The position numbers and the translations under genes are program-made. This document shows positions 1 through 9,480 of a stretch of DNA of 64,000 bases, piece by piece (the stretch's first letter is position 1; each line of letters starts with the position of its first letter). The notes beneath the pieces were generated by a model. That model did no database searches. It was not told the origin of the DNA and worked only from the letters and a program-made list of their open reading frames with translations. Source of the DNA: a virus; IMG/VR virus record IMGVR_UViG_3300042352_001346, positions 16,909 through 80,908 of that record, one strand, 5' to 3'.

Positions 1-15
1 ATATTTCCTAGATAA

Positions 16-23
16 TAAATTTG
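16..23 (+). promoter_or_regulatory. Possible -7 promoter box for the tail operon
   Basis: TAAATTTG matches the Bacteroidetes -7 consensus TAnnTTTG and lies 21 nt before the ATG at 45. The expected -33 element would fall outside the window, so this is weak evidence. Confidence 0.3.
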
Positions 24-44
24 TAAAGATAAAATTTGTAAAAT

Positions 45-410
45 ATGCAAAAAGAAATAGTATTAAAAATACAAGAAAATAATTATGTTATTAAACCTAT
101 AACAGCAGGTAATATAATTGATATTGAAAGTGCTAAAGTACTTTATAGCAATAATACTTATACTCAATTATTAAGTAGTAATACATATAGTAATAAATTA
201 GCACAAGAAATAACAGAATGTTTTGCAGTTCTAGATAATATAACTCCAAAAGAGTTTAAAAAAGATTTAAATGTTGAAACTCTTTTTGAACTTGATTTAG
301 AAAATACTTTGTTATTAATTAAAGCTTATAAAGAACAAATTGCTCCTTATTATAATGGATTAATTGCTCTTTACAAAGAAGCATTTAAGGAATCAGAGGA
401 AAAAGCTTAA
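45..410 (+). CDS. Putative tail assembly chaperone-like protein
   Basis: This 121-aa protein of unknown family is the first of two small genes just before the tape measure gene, the usual place for tail assembly chaperones. The sequence is mainly helical and acidic, with no cysteines grouped for metal binding and no signal peptide. The ATG is preceded by an A-rich stretch and no Shine-Dalgarno sequence. I looked for a slippery site joining it to the next gene, as in lambda G/GT. The next frame carries a stop at 425-427, just before its own ATG, so no frameshift product is supported. The role rests on gene order alone. Confidence 0.4.
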   Translation: MQKEIVLKIQENNYVIKPITAGNIIDIESAKVLYSNNTYTQLLSSNTYSNKLAQEITECFAVLDNITPKEFKKDLNVETLFELDLENTLLLIKAYKEQIAPYYNGLIALYKEAFKESEEKA

Positions 411-427
411 AATGAAAGTTATTGTGA

Positions 428-805
428 ATGCCAAATTTATTAAAAAAACTTTCATTAAAGGAGGTTAAAAATTTCATTATTGATTGGAATGTTAAATTTC
501 CAATTGATAGATGGTATCGTCAAAAATATGGTATAGCTTTTAATTCTTCGCAACATAGAAAAGTAAGTCTTCTTGATATTCTAATAGATTATGAAGAAGA
601 CTTTCTATTTAATACTATGCATAGTCGTATATCTGAAAAAGATAAAAGAAAAAAAGAATATTTAAGTACTGGTATATTTTTACAAAAACAAAAAGAAGTA
701 AAAGAAAATTTATCAGAACAAGAAGTTGATGATATTTTTGACAATATTGATTTAGATTCTTTAAATAGAAATATAATATCAGAAGAAAAAGATAATGAGC
801 AATAA
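428..805 (+). CDS. Small protein preceding the tape measure
   Basis: This 125-aa protein has a conserved-looking N-terminal part (residues ~20-60, containing FPIDRWYRQKYGI) and a charged, acidic C-terminal half. It overlaps the tape measure gene by 11 nt, which suggests translational coupling. Position between a small acidic protein and the tape measure suits a tail assembly chaperone or tail completion factor. I do not recognise a named family, and no catalytic motif is visible. Confidence 0.4.
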   Translation: MPNLLKKLSLKEVKNFIIDWNVKFPIDRWYRQKYGIAFNSSQHRKVSLLDILIDYEEDFLFNTMHSRISEKDKRKKEYLSTGIFLQKQKEVKENLSEQEVDDIFDNIDLDSLNRNIISEEKDNEQ

Positions 806-2696
806 AATAGAAAAAACGTTATCATTTAAAGCCGAAGATGGTGGAGTTTCTCAATTAATGAGTAAACTTACCAATCAGGCTGAGACTTATAGTAAACAAA
901 TTATTCAATCTGCTCAAAATCAATCTAAAAGTTCTAAGGAATTAATTTCTAATATTGAAAAACAACTTCAATTATTAGAAAGAAAACAAAAGCTTGAAAG
1001 AGATGCTTCTATAAAAAGAATACAAAATGAAGCTAATGAAGCTATAATAGCTTCTAGACAAGAATTTACTGATTTTAAAAATGGTAATATACCTTTACCA
1101 AAAGGTAAAAGACCATATTTAGAAGGTCATGCAATGAATGACCCTGAATATAGGAATCATTTAATTTCTCAAGAAGAGAAAAAAATGACTAGTTCTGTTG
1201 CAGGTATTAGAGATGAAGCTAACGAAGAAATTAAATCTCTTAATGAACAAGCTGAATTACAAACAGATTTATTACGTAAATTATTAGAAGAAAGTAAAAA
1301 AGAATTTGCACATAAGTTAGAAGAAGCAAATGATTCTAATTCTGAAAAAAATTTTAATGCTGCTATTATTAATGGAAGTGGTATAAGAAATACTCATAAA
1401 CCAATTCCTAATGGTGATGATTCTAATAGTCAAGTAGGTGGTGGAACTGATAAAGGAAAAGGATGGAAAGATGTAATGAAAGGCGTTTTAGGTGCAGAAG
1501 CAATTAAAGAAATAGGAAGAAGTTTACAAAGAGGATTTGGAGCCTTTCAACAAACTCAATCAGGTACAGAATTTGTTGAAGCAGAAATGTTTACAGCTAT
1601 ACCATTTGTAGGGCAAGGGTTAGCTGCAGGTAAAAAACGTTATTTAGAACAAAGACAAGCAAGAGAAGTATCATTAAATAAATTAAGAGCAACTAGTGGA
1701 TATAGTGGAGATAATATAAGAGATATTGGAATAGGTGTTGATGGTGTTGAAGGTACTAATTTTGCTAGTCAAATGGTATCAGCTAGAGGTTATGATGGAA
1801 ATACTTCTAATGCTACTAAAAATTATATGCGTTTTGGTAAAGCTTATAATATTAGTGACCAAAATTTATTAAGTAGAGCAAATTCAGATGCATATACTAA
1901 AAATGTAGGTGCAAGTGGTATGATTGAACTTGTAAATCAATTAAAATCCAATAAATCAATGGGTGGAGATACAAGTAGATTAGAAAAACTACTTGAATTA
2001 CAAAATCAATTAATTGAAGAACAAGGTTCATATTCTAATACAGTTGATGATAGTCAAATAGCTAAAACAATTGCTGCATTTAGTAGATTAAGTGGTGGTT
2101 TTAGTGATAATAGAGCAAGTGGATTAATTAAACAAGTTTCTAGTGGTTTAAGAGCACCTTCTAATGATTATCAACAAGCACAAAATTATGCTGTTTTATC
2201 TCAATTAAATCCAAATGCAGATTTTTTTGAAATGCAAAAAATGCAAGAAGGTGGATTCCAAACACCTGGATTTATGAAAAAAACACTTGATTTATATAAA
2301 CAACAATATAAAGGTCAAGATGGAATTGGTAAATATGCATTAATGAAGAGATTTGGATTAAATACTGGTGCTGCAGAAAGTATGTGGGATGGTAATTTTG
2401 ATGATACATTTGCTACTAAACGTTCTGAAAATTTAGGTACTGTATCATATAGAGCACAAGGAAATACTTCAAAAATAGAGCAAGAAAGAGCCAATATAAA
2501 TGAAGAATTTGCTAAAGGTATGTTACCAGGTTTAAAAGAAGCAGGTAAACAAATAGCTTCAGATATTGCAGAAGCTATTAGAGGATTAACTAAAGATAGT
2601 ATGTTATTTGAAGGAATGGGTAAGAAAATGGCTAAAGGTATTGAAGAATATTTAGGTAGTGATGCTAGTGGGTTACATAATTCAACACGTAGATAA
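795..2696 (+). CDS. Tail tape measure protein
   Basis: This 633-aa protein has a long N-terminal coiled-coil (roughly residues 20-180, rich in K, E, Q and A), a Gly/Ser-rich linker near 190-220, and further helical segments to the end. Tape measure proteins set tail length and are threaded through the tail tube; the coiled-coil content and the position between two small assembly-type genes and the hub protein support the call. It is fairly short for a tape measure, which would predict a short tail. The C-terminus contains a small hydrophobic helix-forming region (GLKEAGKQIASDIAEAIRGL). The start overlaps the previous gene by 11 nt, and the stop shares a base with the next ATG. Confidence 0.65.
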   Translation: MSNKIEKTLSFKAEDGGVSQLMSKLTNQAETYSKQIIQSAQNQSKSSKELISNIEKQLQLLERKQKLERDASIKRIQNEANEAIIASRQEFTDFKNGNIPLPKGKRPYLEGHAMNDPEYRNHLISQEEKKMTSSVAGIRDEANEEIKSLNEQAELQTDLLRKLLEESKKEFAHKLEEANDSNSEKNFNAAIINGSGIRNTHKPIPNGDDSNSQVGGGTDKGKGWKDVMKGVLGAEAIKEIGRSLQRGFGAFQQTQSGTEFVEAEMFTAIPFVGQGLAAGKKRYLEQRQAREVSLNKLRATSGYSGDNIRDIGIGVDGVEGTNFASQMVSARGYDGNTSNATKNYMRFGKAYNISDQNLLSRANSDAYTKNVGASGMIELVNQLKSNKSMGGDTSRLEKLLELQNQLIEEQGSYSNTVDDSQIAKTIAAFSRLSGGFSDNRASGLIKQVSSGLRAPSNDYQQAQNYAVLSQLNPNADFFEMQKMQEGGFQTPGFMKKTLDLYKQQYKGQDGIGKYALMKRFGLNTGAAESMWDGNFDDTFATKRSENLGTVSYRAQGNTSKIEQERANINEEFAKGMLPGLKEAGKQIASDIAEAIRGLTKDSMLFEGMGKKMAKGIEEYLGSDASGLHNSTRR

Positions 2697-5600
2697 TGCA
2701 AGATAATTATTTATATATACATAAAGATATTACTATAACTGATGCTAAAGAATTAGTAGAAGGTAATAATATTTTTTCATTAGTTAAAACATGGAATTTA
2801 AGAGGTTTATTAGATTATGAAATATATAATAAAAAAAATATTACACGTATTTATGAAACTTTATTAGAATCATTACAAAATTCAGAATTTAGAAAAAATT
2901 CTCCTGCTCAAAATTTATTAACTACTAATTATTTAAAAGATTTAGAAAAACTTGAAGATAAACAATTTATTGGACCTTTTAATACAACTTCCTTAGTAAA
3001 AGGTACAAAATTATATTTTCCTAGAATATTTTGGAATCATGAAGTGATGATTAGTGAATCTAATTTTGTAGAAACTAAAGATTATGAAGATTTTCTAACA
3101 GTAGAATTAAAAAAATTATTAAATGATGCCAAATATTTTCCAGTATCTAAAATGGATATTGGTAATAATTTTGGTAAAATACAAGAATTATCTCCTAAAA
3201 TAACAGTTTGGGCTTGGGTTAGAAGTCTAAATAAAGTACCTCATACAGATATTGAATCTAATAATGAATTACCTGGTCAAATAATTAATTTAACTCCTTA
3301 TATAAGAAAAATACAAACTTTTAGTGGGGCTGGAGGAGGAAATTTTACTATTAATTTAGCACCGATAAGTGGTTATTGGGATAATGATAATGGTTGGCAA
3401 ATAGATAAAGATTCAATTTTAAGATATAATCAAAATAATGAATTAAATATATTTGCACATAGTAATATTGAACAAAAAGTATTTGATAAAAATGAACAAT
3501 CTATTACTAATAAAGAAAATTTATTTTATTTTGAGCAAATAATGCAAGAAAATGATTTTATTTGGATTAGATATGAATCATTAAATAATGAATTACCTTA
3601 TAGATTAAGAGATTCTTCCAAAGAAGAAATATTTTCTGATGATATACCAGGTAAGATTTATGATATAATGGGATTAGTAGATAATTGTAATAATATTAAA
3701 AATTATGAAGGTGTAAGTGTTGATATTAATATTAGTGGTAGAGATTTAATTAAAATAGTAATAGAAGATGGTTGTTATTTTTATCCAACTCAATTTATAA
3801 ATGAAGGAATTTTTGCTAATGATACAAAAAGTAATTATTTACAAAGGGTAGAAGGTCAATTAGCATCTTTAACACAAGCATCTCAAAAAACAATTGAAAA
3901 TACATTAAAATTTATTTTTAATGCTTTATCTAATTCTGAAATTGTACCTGATTATTTATTTAGTCAATATCCAGATGCAGATAAAACTAAAAGATTTGAA
4001 TTTAATGAAAATTTTTACAAAGTTCATAAAACAAATTATTTAGAAGATAATAGAGATGAAAAAAATATTAAAATAATTTTACAAAAGAAATATAATTTAC
4101 CTAATAGTGATGTAGATTATATTTATAAAATAATTTATAATTTTGTAAATACAGCTTATAAAAAGAAAAAAATAACAACAGCAGGTATTTTTACTAAAGA
4201 TTATGAAAATATAGAAGATAATCCATATCAAAATATAACAGGTTGGAAGAATTTTGATTATTTTGAAGGTTTAATTGCTATTTTTGTAAGAAATGGAGAA
4301 ACTCCTGAGTATTTTATAAATCAAGGAATATCTTTTTATGAAGACCCCACTATAGATATATCTAGTTCTGAGGAAGAAGATTATGGTTTAGAAGGAGGTG
4401 TTCAAAATTATATAAATTTAATTTATAGATTAATTAGAAAAAAAGAAGAAAAAATACCTAAAAATGAAAGTAATTTAATTAATCAAAAAGATTTTGTTGA
4501 TGCTAAAGGAATATGGAAAATAATTAAATTATCAATTGATGATGATGTTAGAAATAGAATGTTGGTAGATAATACAATTGGTAATGAAATGGGAAGTATT
4601 TTAAATTATATACAAAAAGTATGTCAAGAACCTTTTGTGCAATTTGATTGTGATACTTATGGTGATAAATTTGTATTTTATGTAAGAAAACCACCATTTG
4701 ATAAGAAAAAAATACAAGAATATGTTAAAACATACATTGATAATATTGATGCTTTAAGAATATCATCTGAGGATGTTTCAGGTACTCAATTAGTTAATAC
4801 TACAGGTATGGCATATTCTTGGTATAGAATTATACCTCAAGGAGCATTGAGTGGTATGGGAGGAAATGATATTACTTTTGCTTATATAAAAGCATTACAC
4901 TTTCCTGAATATGCAAAAATATGGGGTGAAAAACCATTAGAAATTTATTCAAATTATATTTCTAATTATTTTCCAGCAGGTGGTAAAGAAAATTTATACA
5001 TGAGTAATGTATTAAGGTCTGTAATTGAAGATTTAAAATATTTAGTAGAAAGTAATGCTTATTTACCTTTTACTAGAAATGGAACAATTACACTTAAAGG
5101 AGATAGACGTATAAAAAAAGGAATTTGGATATTATATAAACCAACTAATGAAATATTTTATGTTGATAGTGTAACAAATATTGCTGAATTTAATGATGGT
5201 CAAATTGTTAGAAAAACTATATTAAATGTATCTAGAGGAATGGTTTATGATTTTGTAAAAGGTAAAGAAATTGATGGAAAACTATATAGTTATTTTAATA
5301 TTATAGATACTGATTATAAATTTGAATACAAAGAAATTGAAAATACTACTATTCAAAAAGAAGAAGTACCTATTATTGATAATAATAAAGTATCAATAAC
5401 TCCTATTAAAACATCTAATTCTGTTTTGATAGGTAAATGTATTACCAAACAAGTTATGAGGTATCATGACTCCCATGGTTTTGGATTTTTTGGTGCAGTT
5501 AGAAATAGAGAAAAAAATGGAATTAAATATAAAGGTACTCATCAAGGTGTAGATATTATTTCAATTCCAAATGAAAATGTATTTGCTCCTATAGATGGTG

Positions 5601-6565
5601 TTATAAGAGTAGCTTTGCCTGGACATCATAATTTACCAGGAATTTCTATATTAGGAAAGAATCAATATGATGGTTATGAAATAAAAATATTTTATTGTAG
5701 TTCAATTATTCCAGAAGGAACTAGTGTTAAAAAAGGAGATATTATTGCTCGTGCTAGTAATATGGCTGTTTTATATAGTCAAGGTATGACTAATCATTTA
5801 CATTTTGAAAAACATTTTAGAGGTAAATTAGAAAATCCTACTAATGATTTATTTAGAGATTTTTCTAATGATGATAAAATAATTAATAATAAAATATATT
5901 GTCGTAATTTATCTATTTCTAATGAAGGAAGAAATTATATAAAAGAACAAGAATTATTTCATGAATTTATATATCAAAAAGAAAATGATTATTATATAGG
6001 ATATGGTCATTTACTTAATAGTCAAGAAAGTATTGATACTTATAATAAATTAAAAAGTTTTAATAAACCAATTACTGAAATAGAAGCCGAAGGTTTATTT
6101 GAAAATGATTTAAAAATTAAAGGTGAAGATAAAGTAAAAAGTATATTTGGTAATATATTAATGATGCAAAATCAATATGATGCTCTTGTAGATTTTGGTT
6201 ATACATCAGATAATTTTGATAATTATCCTTTATTTATTATTAAAATAAAAGATTATTTAAATAGTCCTACTTTAGTTAAAGAAAAAGATATAAGAAATTT
6301 TTGGAAAGACCAATCAGTACAAGATTCAAAATTATTTATTAGTACTGATTTAATATCTAGAAGGGTAAAAGAAATAGAATTGTTTTTTGAAGGAATTACA
6401 GAGTATTATAATAATGAAGAAAAACAAAAAACTTTTATCAAAACTACTACTAAAAAAACTAAAGAAATACAAACAAATGCAGGTAATATTTTATCTTCTT
6501 TTAAAGTAAATAAAAATGTATTTAATTTCTTTTTAAGAAAACAAGATAAATCATTTAGATATTAA
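2696..6565 (+). CDS. Baseplate hub protein with M23 peptidase and lysozyme-like domains
   Basis: This 1289-aa multidomain tail protein probably opens the cell wall during injection. The first ~900 residues look like a large structural hub region. Residues ~920-1050 form an M23 (LytM-type) metallopeptidase: HQGVDI supplies the first His/Asp pair and HLHFE the second His set. Residues ~1075-1230 resemble T4 lysozyme (GH24): IGYGHLL followed about 75 residues later by QNQYDALVDFGY. In the lysozyme part the catalytic Glu appears retained, but the Asp and Thr positions seem replaced (a Lys/Gln and a Tyr), so this domain may bind rather than cut glycan. It follows the tape measure directly and precedes the spike gene, as in other contractile tails. 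Confidence 0.7.
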   Translation: MQDNYLYIHKDITITDAKELVEGNNIFSLVKTWNLRGLLDYEIYNKKNITRIYETLLESLQNSEFRKNSPAQNLLTTNYLKDLEKLEDKQFIGPFNTTSLVKGTKLYFPRIFWNHEVMISESNFVETKDYEDFLTVELKKLLNDAKYFPVSKMDIGNNFGKIQELSPKITVWAWVRSLNKVPHTDIESNNELPGQIINLTPYIRKIQTFSGAGGGNFTINLAPISGYWDNDNGWQIDKDSILRYNQNNELNIFAHSNIEQKVFDKNEQSITNKENLFYFEQIMQENDFIWIRYESLNNELPYRLRDSSKEEIFSDDIPGKIYDIMGLVDNCNNIKNYEGVSVDINISGRDLIKIVIEDGCYFYPTQFINEGIFANDTKSNYLQRVEGQLASLTQASQKTIENTLKFIFNALSNSEIVPDYLFSQYPDADKTKRFEFNENFYKVHKTNYLEDNRDEKNIKIILQKKYNLPNSDVDYIYKIIYNFVNTAYKKKKITTAGIFTKDYENIEDNPYQNITGWKNFDYFEGLIAIFVRNGETPEYFINQGISFYEDPTIDISSSEEEDYGLEGGVQNYINLIYRLIRKKEEKIPKNESNLINQKDFVDAKGIWKIIKLSIDDDVRNRMLVDNTIGNEMGSILNYIQKVCQEPFVQFDCDTYGDKFVFYVRKPPFDKKKIQEYVKTYIDNIDALRISSEDVSGTQLVNTTGMAYSWYRIIPQGALSGMGGNDITFAYIKALHFPEYAKIWGEKPLEIYSNYISNYFPAGGKENLYMSNVLRSVIEDLKYLVESNAYLPFTRNGTITLKGDRRIKKGIWILYKPTNEIFYVDSVTNIAEFNDGQIVRKTILNVSRGMVYDFVKGKEIDGKLYSYFNIIDTDYKFEYKEIENTTIQKEEVPIIDNNKVSITPIKTSNSVLIGKCITKQVMRYHDSHGFGFFGAVRNREKNGIKYKGTHQGVDIISIPNENVFAPIDGVIRVALPGHHNLPGISILGKNQYDGYEIKIFYCSSIIPEGTSVKKGDIIARASNMAVLYSQGMTNHLHFEKHFRGKLENPTNDLFRDFSNDDKIINNKIYCRNLSISNEGRNYIKEQELFHEFIYQKENDYYIGYGHLLNSQESIDTYNKLKSFNKPITEIEAEGLFENDLKIKGEDKVKSIFGNILMMQNQYDALVDFGYTSDNFDNYPLFIIKIKDYLNSPTLVKEKDIRNFWKDQSVQDSKLFISTDLISRRVKEIELFFEGITEYYNNEEKQKTFIKTTTKKTKEIQTNAGNILSSFKVNKNVFNFFLRKQDKSFRY

Positions 6566-6570
6566 ATTAA

Positions 6571-7494
6571 ATGAATAATAAAAATAATTTTTTTAAAGAA
6601 CAAAGTGAGAGAGTTAGTAAATTCCCAATACCAGGTAAAAGAAATTCATCTGGAGGGGGGTATATTATTATACCGGAAGATATAGATAGAGAAAAATTTA
6701 TAAATAGTTGTAAATTAAATAATAGTGTTAGTATTGTTACAGAAAATTCTGAAAGAATTGATAATGTTAATGTATCTATAAATTTATGGAATTATTTAAC
6801 TTTTCCTTTAAGTTCAAAAGAAGTTGGTAGTCATATTATTTGGGTTAATATAGAAGTACAAAATTGTCCAATTATTATTGGTATTATTACAGATAAAAAT
6901 GAATTGATAAGAGGTGAAGAAAATGAAATTAGATTAGAAAGAGATACACAAGATGCACATATTATACTTTCAGGTAATTCTAAAGATGGTAGTTTTTTAT
7001 TAGAAGTAGAAAGTAAAGATGATAATCATGATGCTGAAATAGTATTTAAAATAAATAGCAAAAATAAAAAATCTAAATTTAAAATTATATCAGATAATAG
7101 TATAATTTTAAATTCTAAAAATATACAAATTATTAATGAGGAAGAATTAAGATTTACATTTCAAAATCCTAATTCAGAATTATATACTACTTTATATTAT
7201 AAAGTAGGTAGTGGTTTACATTATAAAGATGAATTTGGTAATGAATTTATTATTGATAAAAACGGTATAAAAGTATTAACTAATAAATATCAAATTAATG
7301 AAAAAAATGTACAACCTATAGCTTTAGGAAATTCTACTCAAGAATTATTAAAACAATTAATTAATTTAATAGGAAATACTACTGTTACTACTGAATTTGG
7401 AGCAATGCCTTTAAATAATAAAGATAAAATATTAAAGTTATTATCTTCAAAAGAATTTAAAAGTATATTAAGTTCATCAACTCATTCAAATTAA
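6571..7494 (+). CDS. Baseplate spike protein (gpV/gp5 type)
   Basis: This 307-aa protein has a beta-rich sequence. Residues ~50-110 look like an OB-fold ending in a PIIIGII segment, as in gpV/VgrG spikes. Residues ~115-240 are alternating hydrophobic/polar strands typical of a beta-helix (for example SIILNSKNIQIINEEE). Gene order (tape measure, hub, spike, wedge, gpJ) supports a membrane-piercing spike at the tail tip. The C-terminal ~50 residues are helical and Ser-rich. No peptidase or lysozyme motif is seen; those sit in the upstream hub. Confidence 0.55.
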   Translation: MNNKNNFFKEQSERVSKFPIPGKRNSSGGGYIIIPEDIDREKFINSCKLNNSVSIVTENSERIDNVNVSINLWNYLTFPLSSKEVGSHIIWVNIEVQNCPIIIGIITDKNELIRGEENEIRLERDTQDAHIILSGNSKDGSFLLEVESKDDNHDAEIVFKINSKNKKSKFKIISDNSIILNSKNIQIINEEELRFTFQNPNSELYTTLYYKVGSGLHYKDEFGNEFIIDKNGIKVLTNKYQINEKNVQPIALGNSTQELLKQLINLIGNTTVTTEFGAMPLNNKDKILKLLSSKEFKSILSSSTHSN

Positions 7495-7505
7495 ATATAA
7501 AATTT

Positions 7506-7745
7506 ATGTTAGTAGAAGGAGAATTAAATGATAATTTATATAATTTTTTAATATCTATTAAAGATAAAGAAGAAGCTGAACAAGTTAATGCAATAAGGAA
7601 TTATACAAAAAATTTTGAAAAAATAATTTATCAATGTTTAAAAAATATAACTATAAAAATACCTGTAGGAGCAATTCAAGTTCAAGGTACACCTAGTAAT
7701 CAATCAAATATAAGTGAATTGATATTAGAAAATGTAGTTAATTAG
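7506..7745 (+). CDS. Small baseplate-region protein
   Basis: This 79-aa protein is encoded 11 nt after the spike gene. The first half is helical and acidic; the second half contains a short strand-rich segment (IKIPVGAIQVQGTPSNQSN). Its location in the baseplate block suggests a small structural or assembly role. I do not recognise the family. Confidence 0.4.
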   Translation: MLVEGELNDNLYNFLISIKDKEEAEQVNAIRNYTKNFEKIIYQCLKNITIKIPVGAIQVQGTPSNQSNISELILENVVN

Positions 7746-7773
7746 TAAAATTTTAAAATTTTTCGTACATTTG
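7742..7773 (+). promoter_or_regulatory. Bacteroidetes-type promoter for 7783
   Basis: A perfect -7 box TACATTTG (7766-7773) stands 10 nt before the ATG at 7783. A degenerate -33 box TTAG (7742) sits at exactly the 24-nt offset seen in the better promoters of this genome. It would restart transcription inside the tail operon. Confidence 0.5.
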
Positions 7774-7782
7774 TAAAGTATT

Positions 7783-8553
7783 ATGGCTGACTCTACAACA
7801 TCACAAATTATAAATAATGCTGTTACCTTAACAAATAATTTAGGTAAAGCAGTTTTGCATAATTTATATCCAGTTGATTTTGAATTTTATATGATTGCTT
7901 TTGAATTAGTAGATGCAGATAATAAAACTGTTGACTATTTAATTTTTCCAGTTAATCCTAAAAATGTAAGAGAAGAACACACTAATTTAGAAAATATAGA
8001 AAGAACTGCTGGAGGAATGGTTTCACTAAATTCTTCTTTATTTCAACCTGTAAATATTAATATTAATGGTGATTTTGGTAGAAGATTTAAATTTTTAGTA
8101 GGTAGAGAAAATTTAAATATGATTGCAATGTCTTATAATGGTGAAAGAATAAATGAATTTTCAAAACAAATAAAAACTGGTTATGGTGTTATAAAAATAT
8201 TAGAAAATATGGTTTCAATGTCAAAAACAATTGATGTTAAAAGCAGACCTTATAAAATGTATTTTTATAATCATATTACAGGTAATTCATATTTGGTTAA
8301 AAAAATTGTATTTAGTTGTGAACAATCATTTCCTAGTTCAAATATGATTCATAACTATTCTATATCTATGGTTGGAGTTGCACCAGTTAATTCATTTACT
8401 AAAAAAGATAGTGCTAAAGCATTATCTAATATGACTATTCAATCAGTTTTAATGAATGGAGTAAATAAATTATCTAGAACTATTTCTAATAATATTAATT
8501 CCTATGAACAAGGAAGAAAAATAAATAATCTACCTAGTTATGGTGGCAGTTAA
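7783..8553 (+). CDS. Baseplate/tail structural protein
   Basis: This 256-aa protein sits between the spike and the gp25/gpJ-like wedge genes and has its own promoter. The middle section (residues ~50-190) is beta-rich with a conserved-looking FPVNPKNVREEHTN segment and a SYNGERIN loop; the C-terminus is Ser/Asn-rich. It resembles tail proteins that connect tube and baseplate, but I cannot assign a specific family. It overlaps the following gene by 14 nt. Confidence 0.45.
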   Translation: MADSTTSQIINNAVTLTNNLGKAVLHNLYPVDFEFYMIAFELVDADNKTVDYLIFPVNPKNVREEHTNLENIERTAGGMVSLNSSLFQPVNININGDFGRRFKFLVGRENLNMIAMSYNGERINEFSKQIKTGYGVIKILENMVSMSKTIDVKSRPYKMYFYNHITGNSYLVKKIVFSCEQSFPSSNMIHNYSISMVGVAPVNSFTKKDSAKALSNMTIQSVLMNGVNKLSRTISNNINSYEQGRKINNLPSYGGS

Positions 8554-9478
8554 TAAAAATGATACATATTTATATTTTAAAAAAATAACTAAATTTGATA
8601 TACAAAAGTTATTTGGAGATTTTTTATATTTTATAAATAATCACTCACCTAATATAGTAGGGTATTACAGTTTATCTTCGGATTTTAATGCAAATAGTTT
8701 TAATGCAATGTTTACTCTTATAAAAGATACAAAACATTGTTTAGAATGTTTTCATATTAGTAAAAAGTATTTTGGTACTTATGAATATTGGGAGTTATTA
8801 GATAATGTTGAAAGTATTTTTTCTAAAATTTCAATAATTTCAAATATTGGATTTTTTCTTAGGTCTCCTTTAGGTAGTAATAATTATAGTGGTGGTAATA
8901 TTGAAAAAGAATTTTTAATAAAATCTACATTAGAAAAATTTACATTAGAAGAATTACGCAATTCTAATAATGAAAATGATTGGTTTAAAGTTGCTTTATA
9001 TAATAATTTAAATGAAGAAGATTATAAAGCAAATGAAAAATTTATACTTAAATATGTAGTACCTTCTGATTTAAATAAAACTTTTTTAAATGTAGTATTA
9101 GGATTAAATAGTGGAGAGTATTTAAAAGGTATAGATATAAGTAAAATTATTAAATTTAATTCTGATATTAATGATATTATAATTTTAACTCCGGAAGAAA
9201 CTCTTCAACAATCAACCGATATTAAATTAAATTTAAAAAGAGGACAAATACCTGAATTTCCAAATGATGGTGTACAAAAAGAATTATTTGTAGGTACAAA
9301 TGTAGCTAGTTTAAATTTTCCAATATTATTTAGGCAAATAACCAATTTATTTATTAAAGATGATACCTTTTCAAGTATTAGTATTATTAATGCTAAATAT
9401 GAAAAAGATGCTTTATATATTGAATTTGGTATAACTACTACTTATGGTGATAGTATAAAAAGAAAAGTAAAAGTTTAA
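8540..9478 (+). CDS. Baseplate wedge protein, possible gp25-like C-terminus
   Basis: This 312-aa protein lies immediately before gpJ, where gp25/W-type wedge proteins are normally found. The last ~100 residues fit that pattern loosely (a PEFPNDGVQKELFVG segment, a helix, then strands ending in a basic tail). The N-terminal ~200 residues are unfamiliar and may be a lineage-specific addition. The start ATG lies inside the previous gene in another frame. The functional call leans on gene order. Confidence 0.4.
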   Translation: MVAVNKNDTYLYFKKITKFDIQKLFGDFLYFINNHSPNIVGYYSLSSDFNANSFNAMFTLIKDTKHCLECFHISKKYFGTYEYWELLDNVESIFSKISIISNIGFFLRSPLGSNNYSGGNIEKEFLIKSTLEKFTLEELRNSNNENDWFKVALYNNLNEEDYKANEKFILKYVVPSDLNKTFLNVVLGLNSGEYLKGIDISKIIKFNSDINDIIILTPEETLQQSTDIKLNLKRGQIPEFPNDGVQKELFVGTNVASLNFPILFRQITNLFIKDDTFSSISIINAKYEKDALYIEFGITTTYGDSIKRKVKV

Positions 9479-9480
9479 TT

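Noticed and set aside
45-805. Programmed -1 frameshift joining the first two genes, as in lambda tail chaperones
   Set aside because: The second frame has a stop at 425-427 directly before its ATG and no XXXYYYZ slippery heptamer is present at the end of the first gene.
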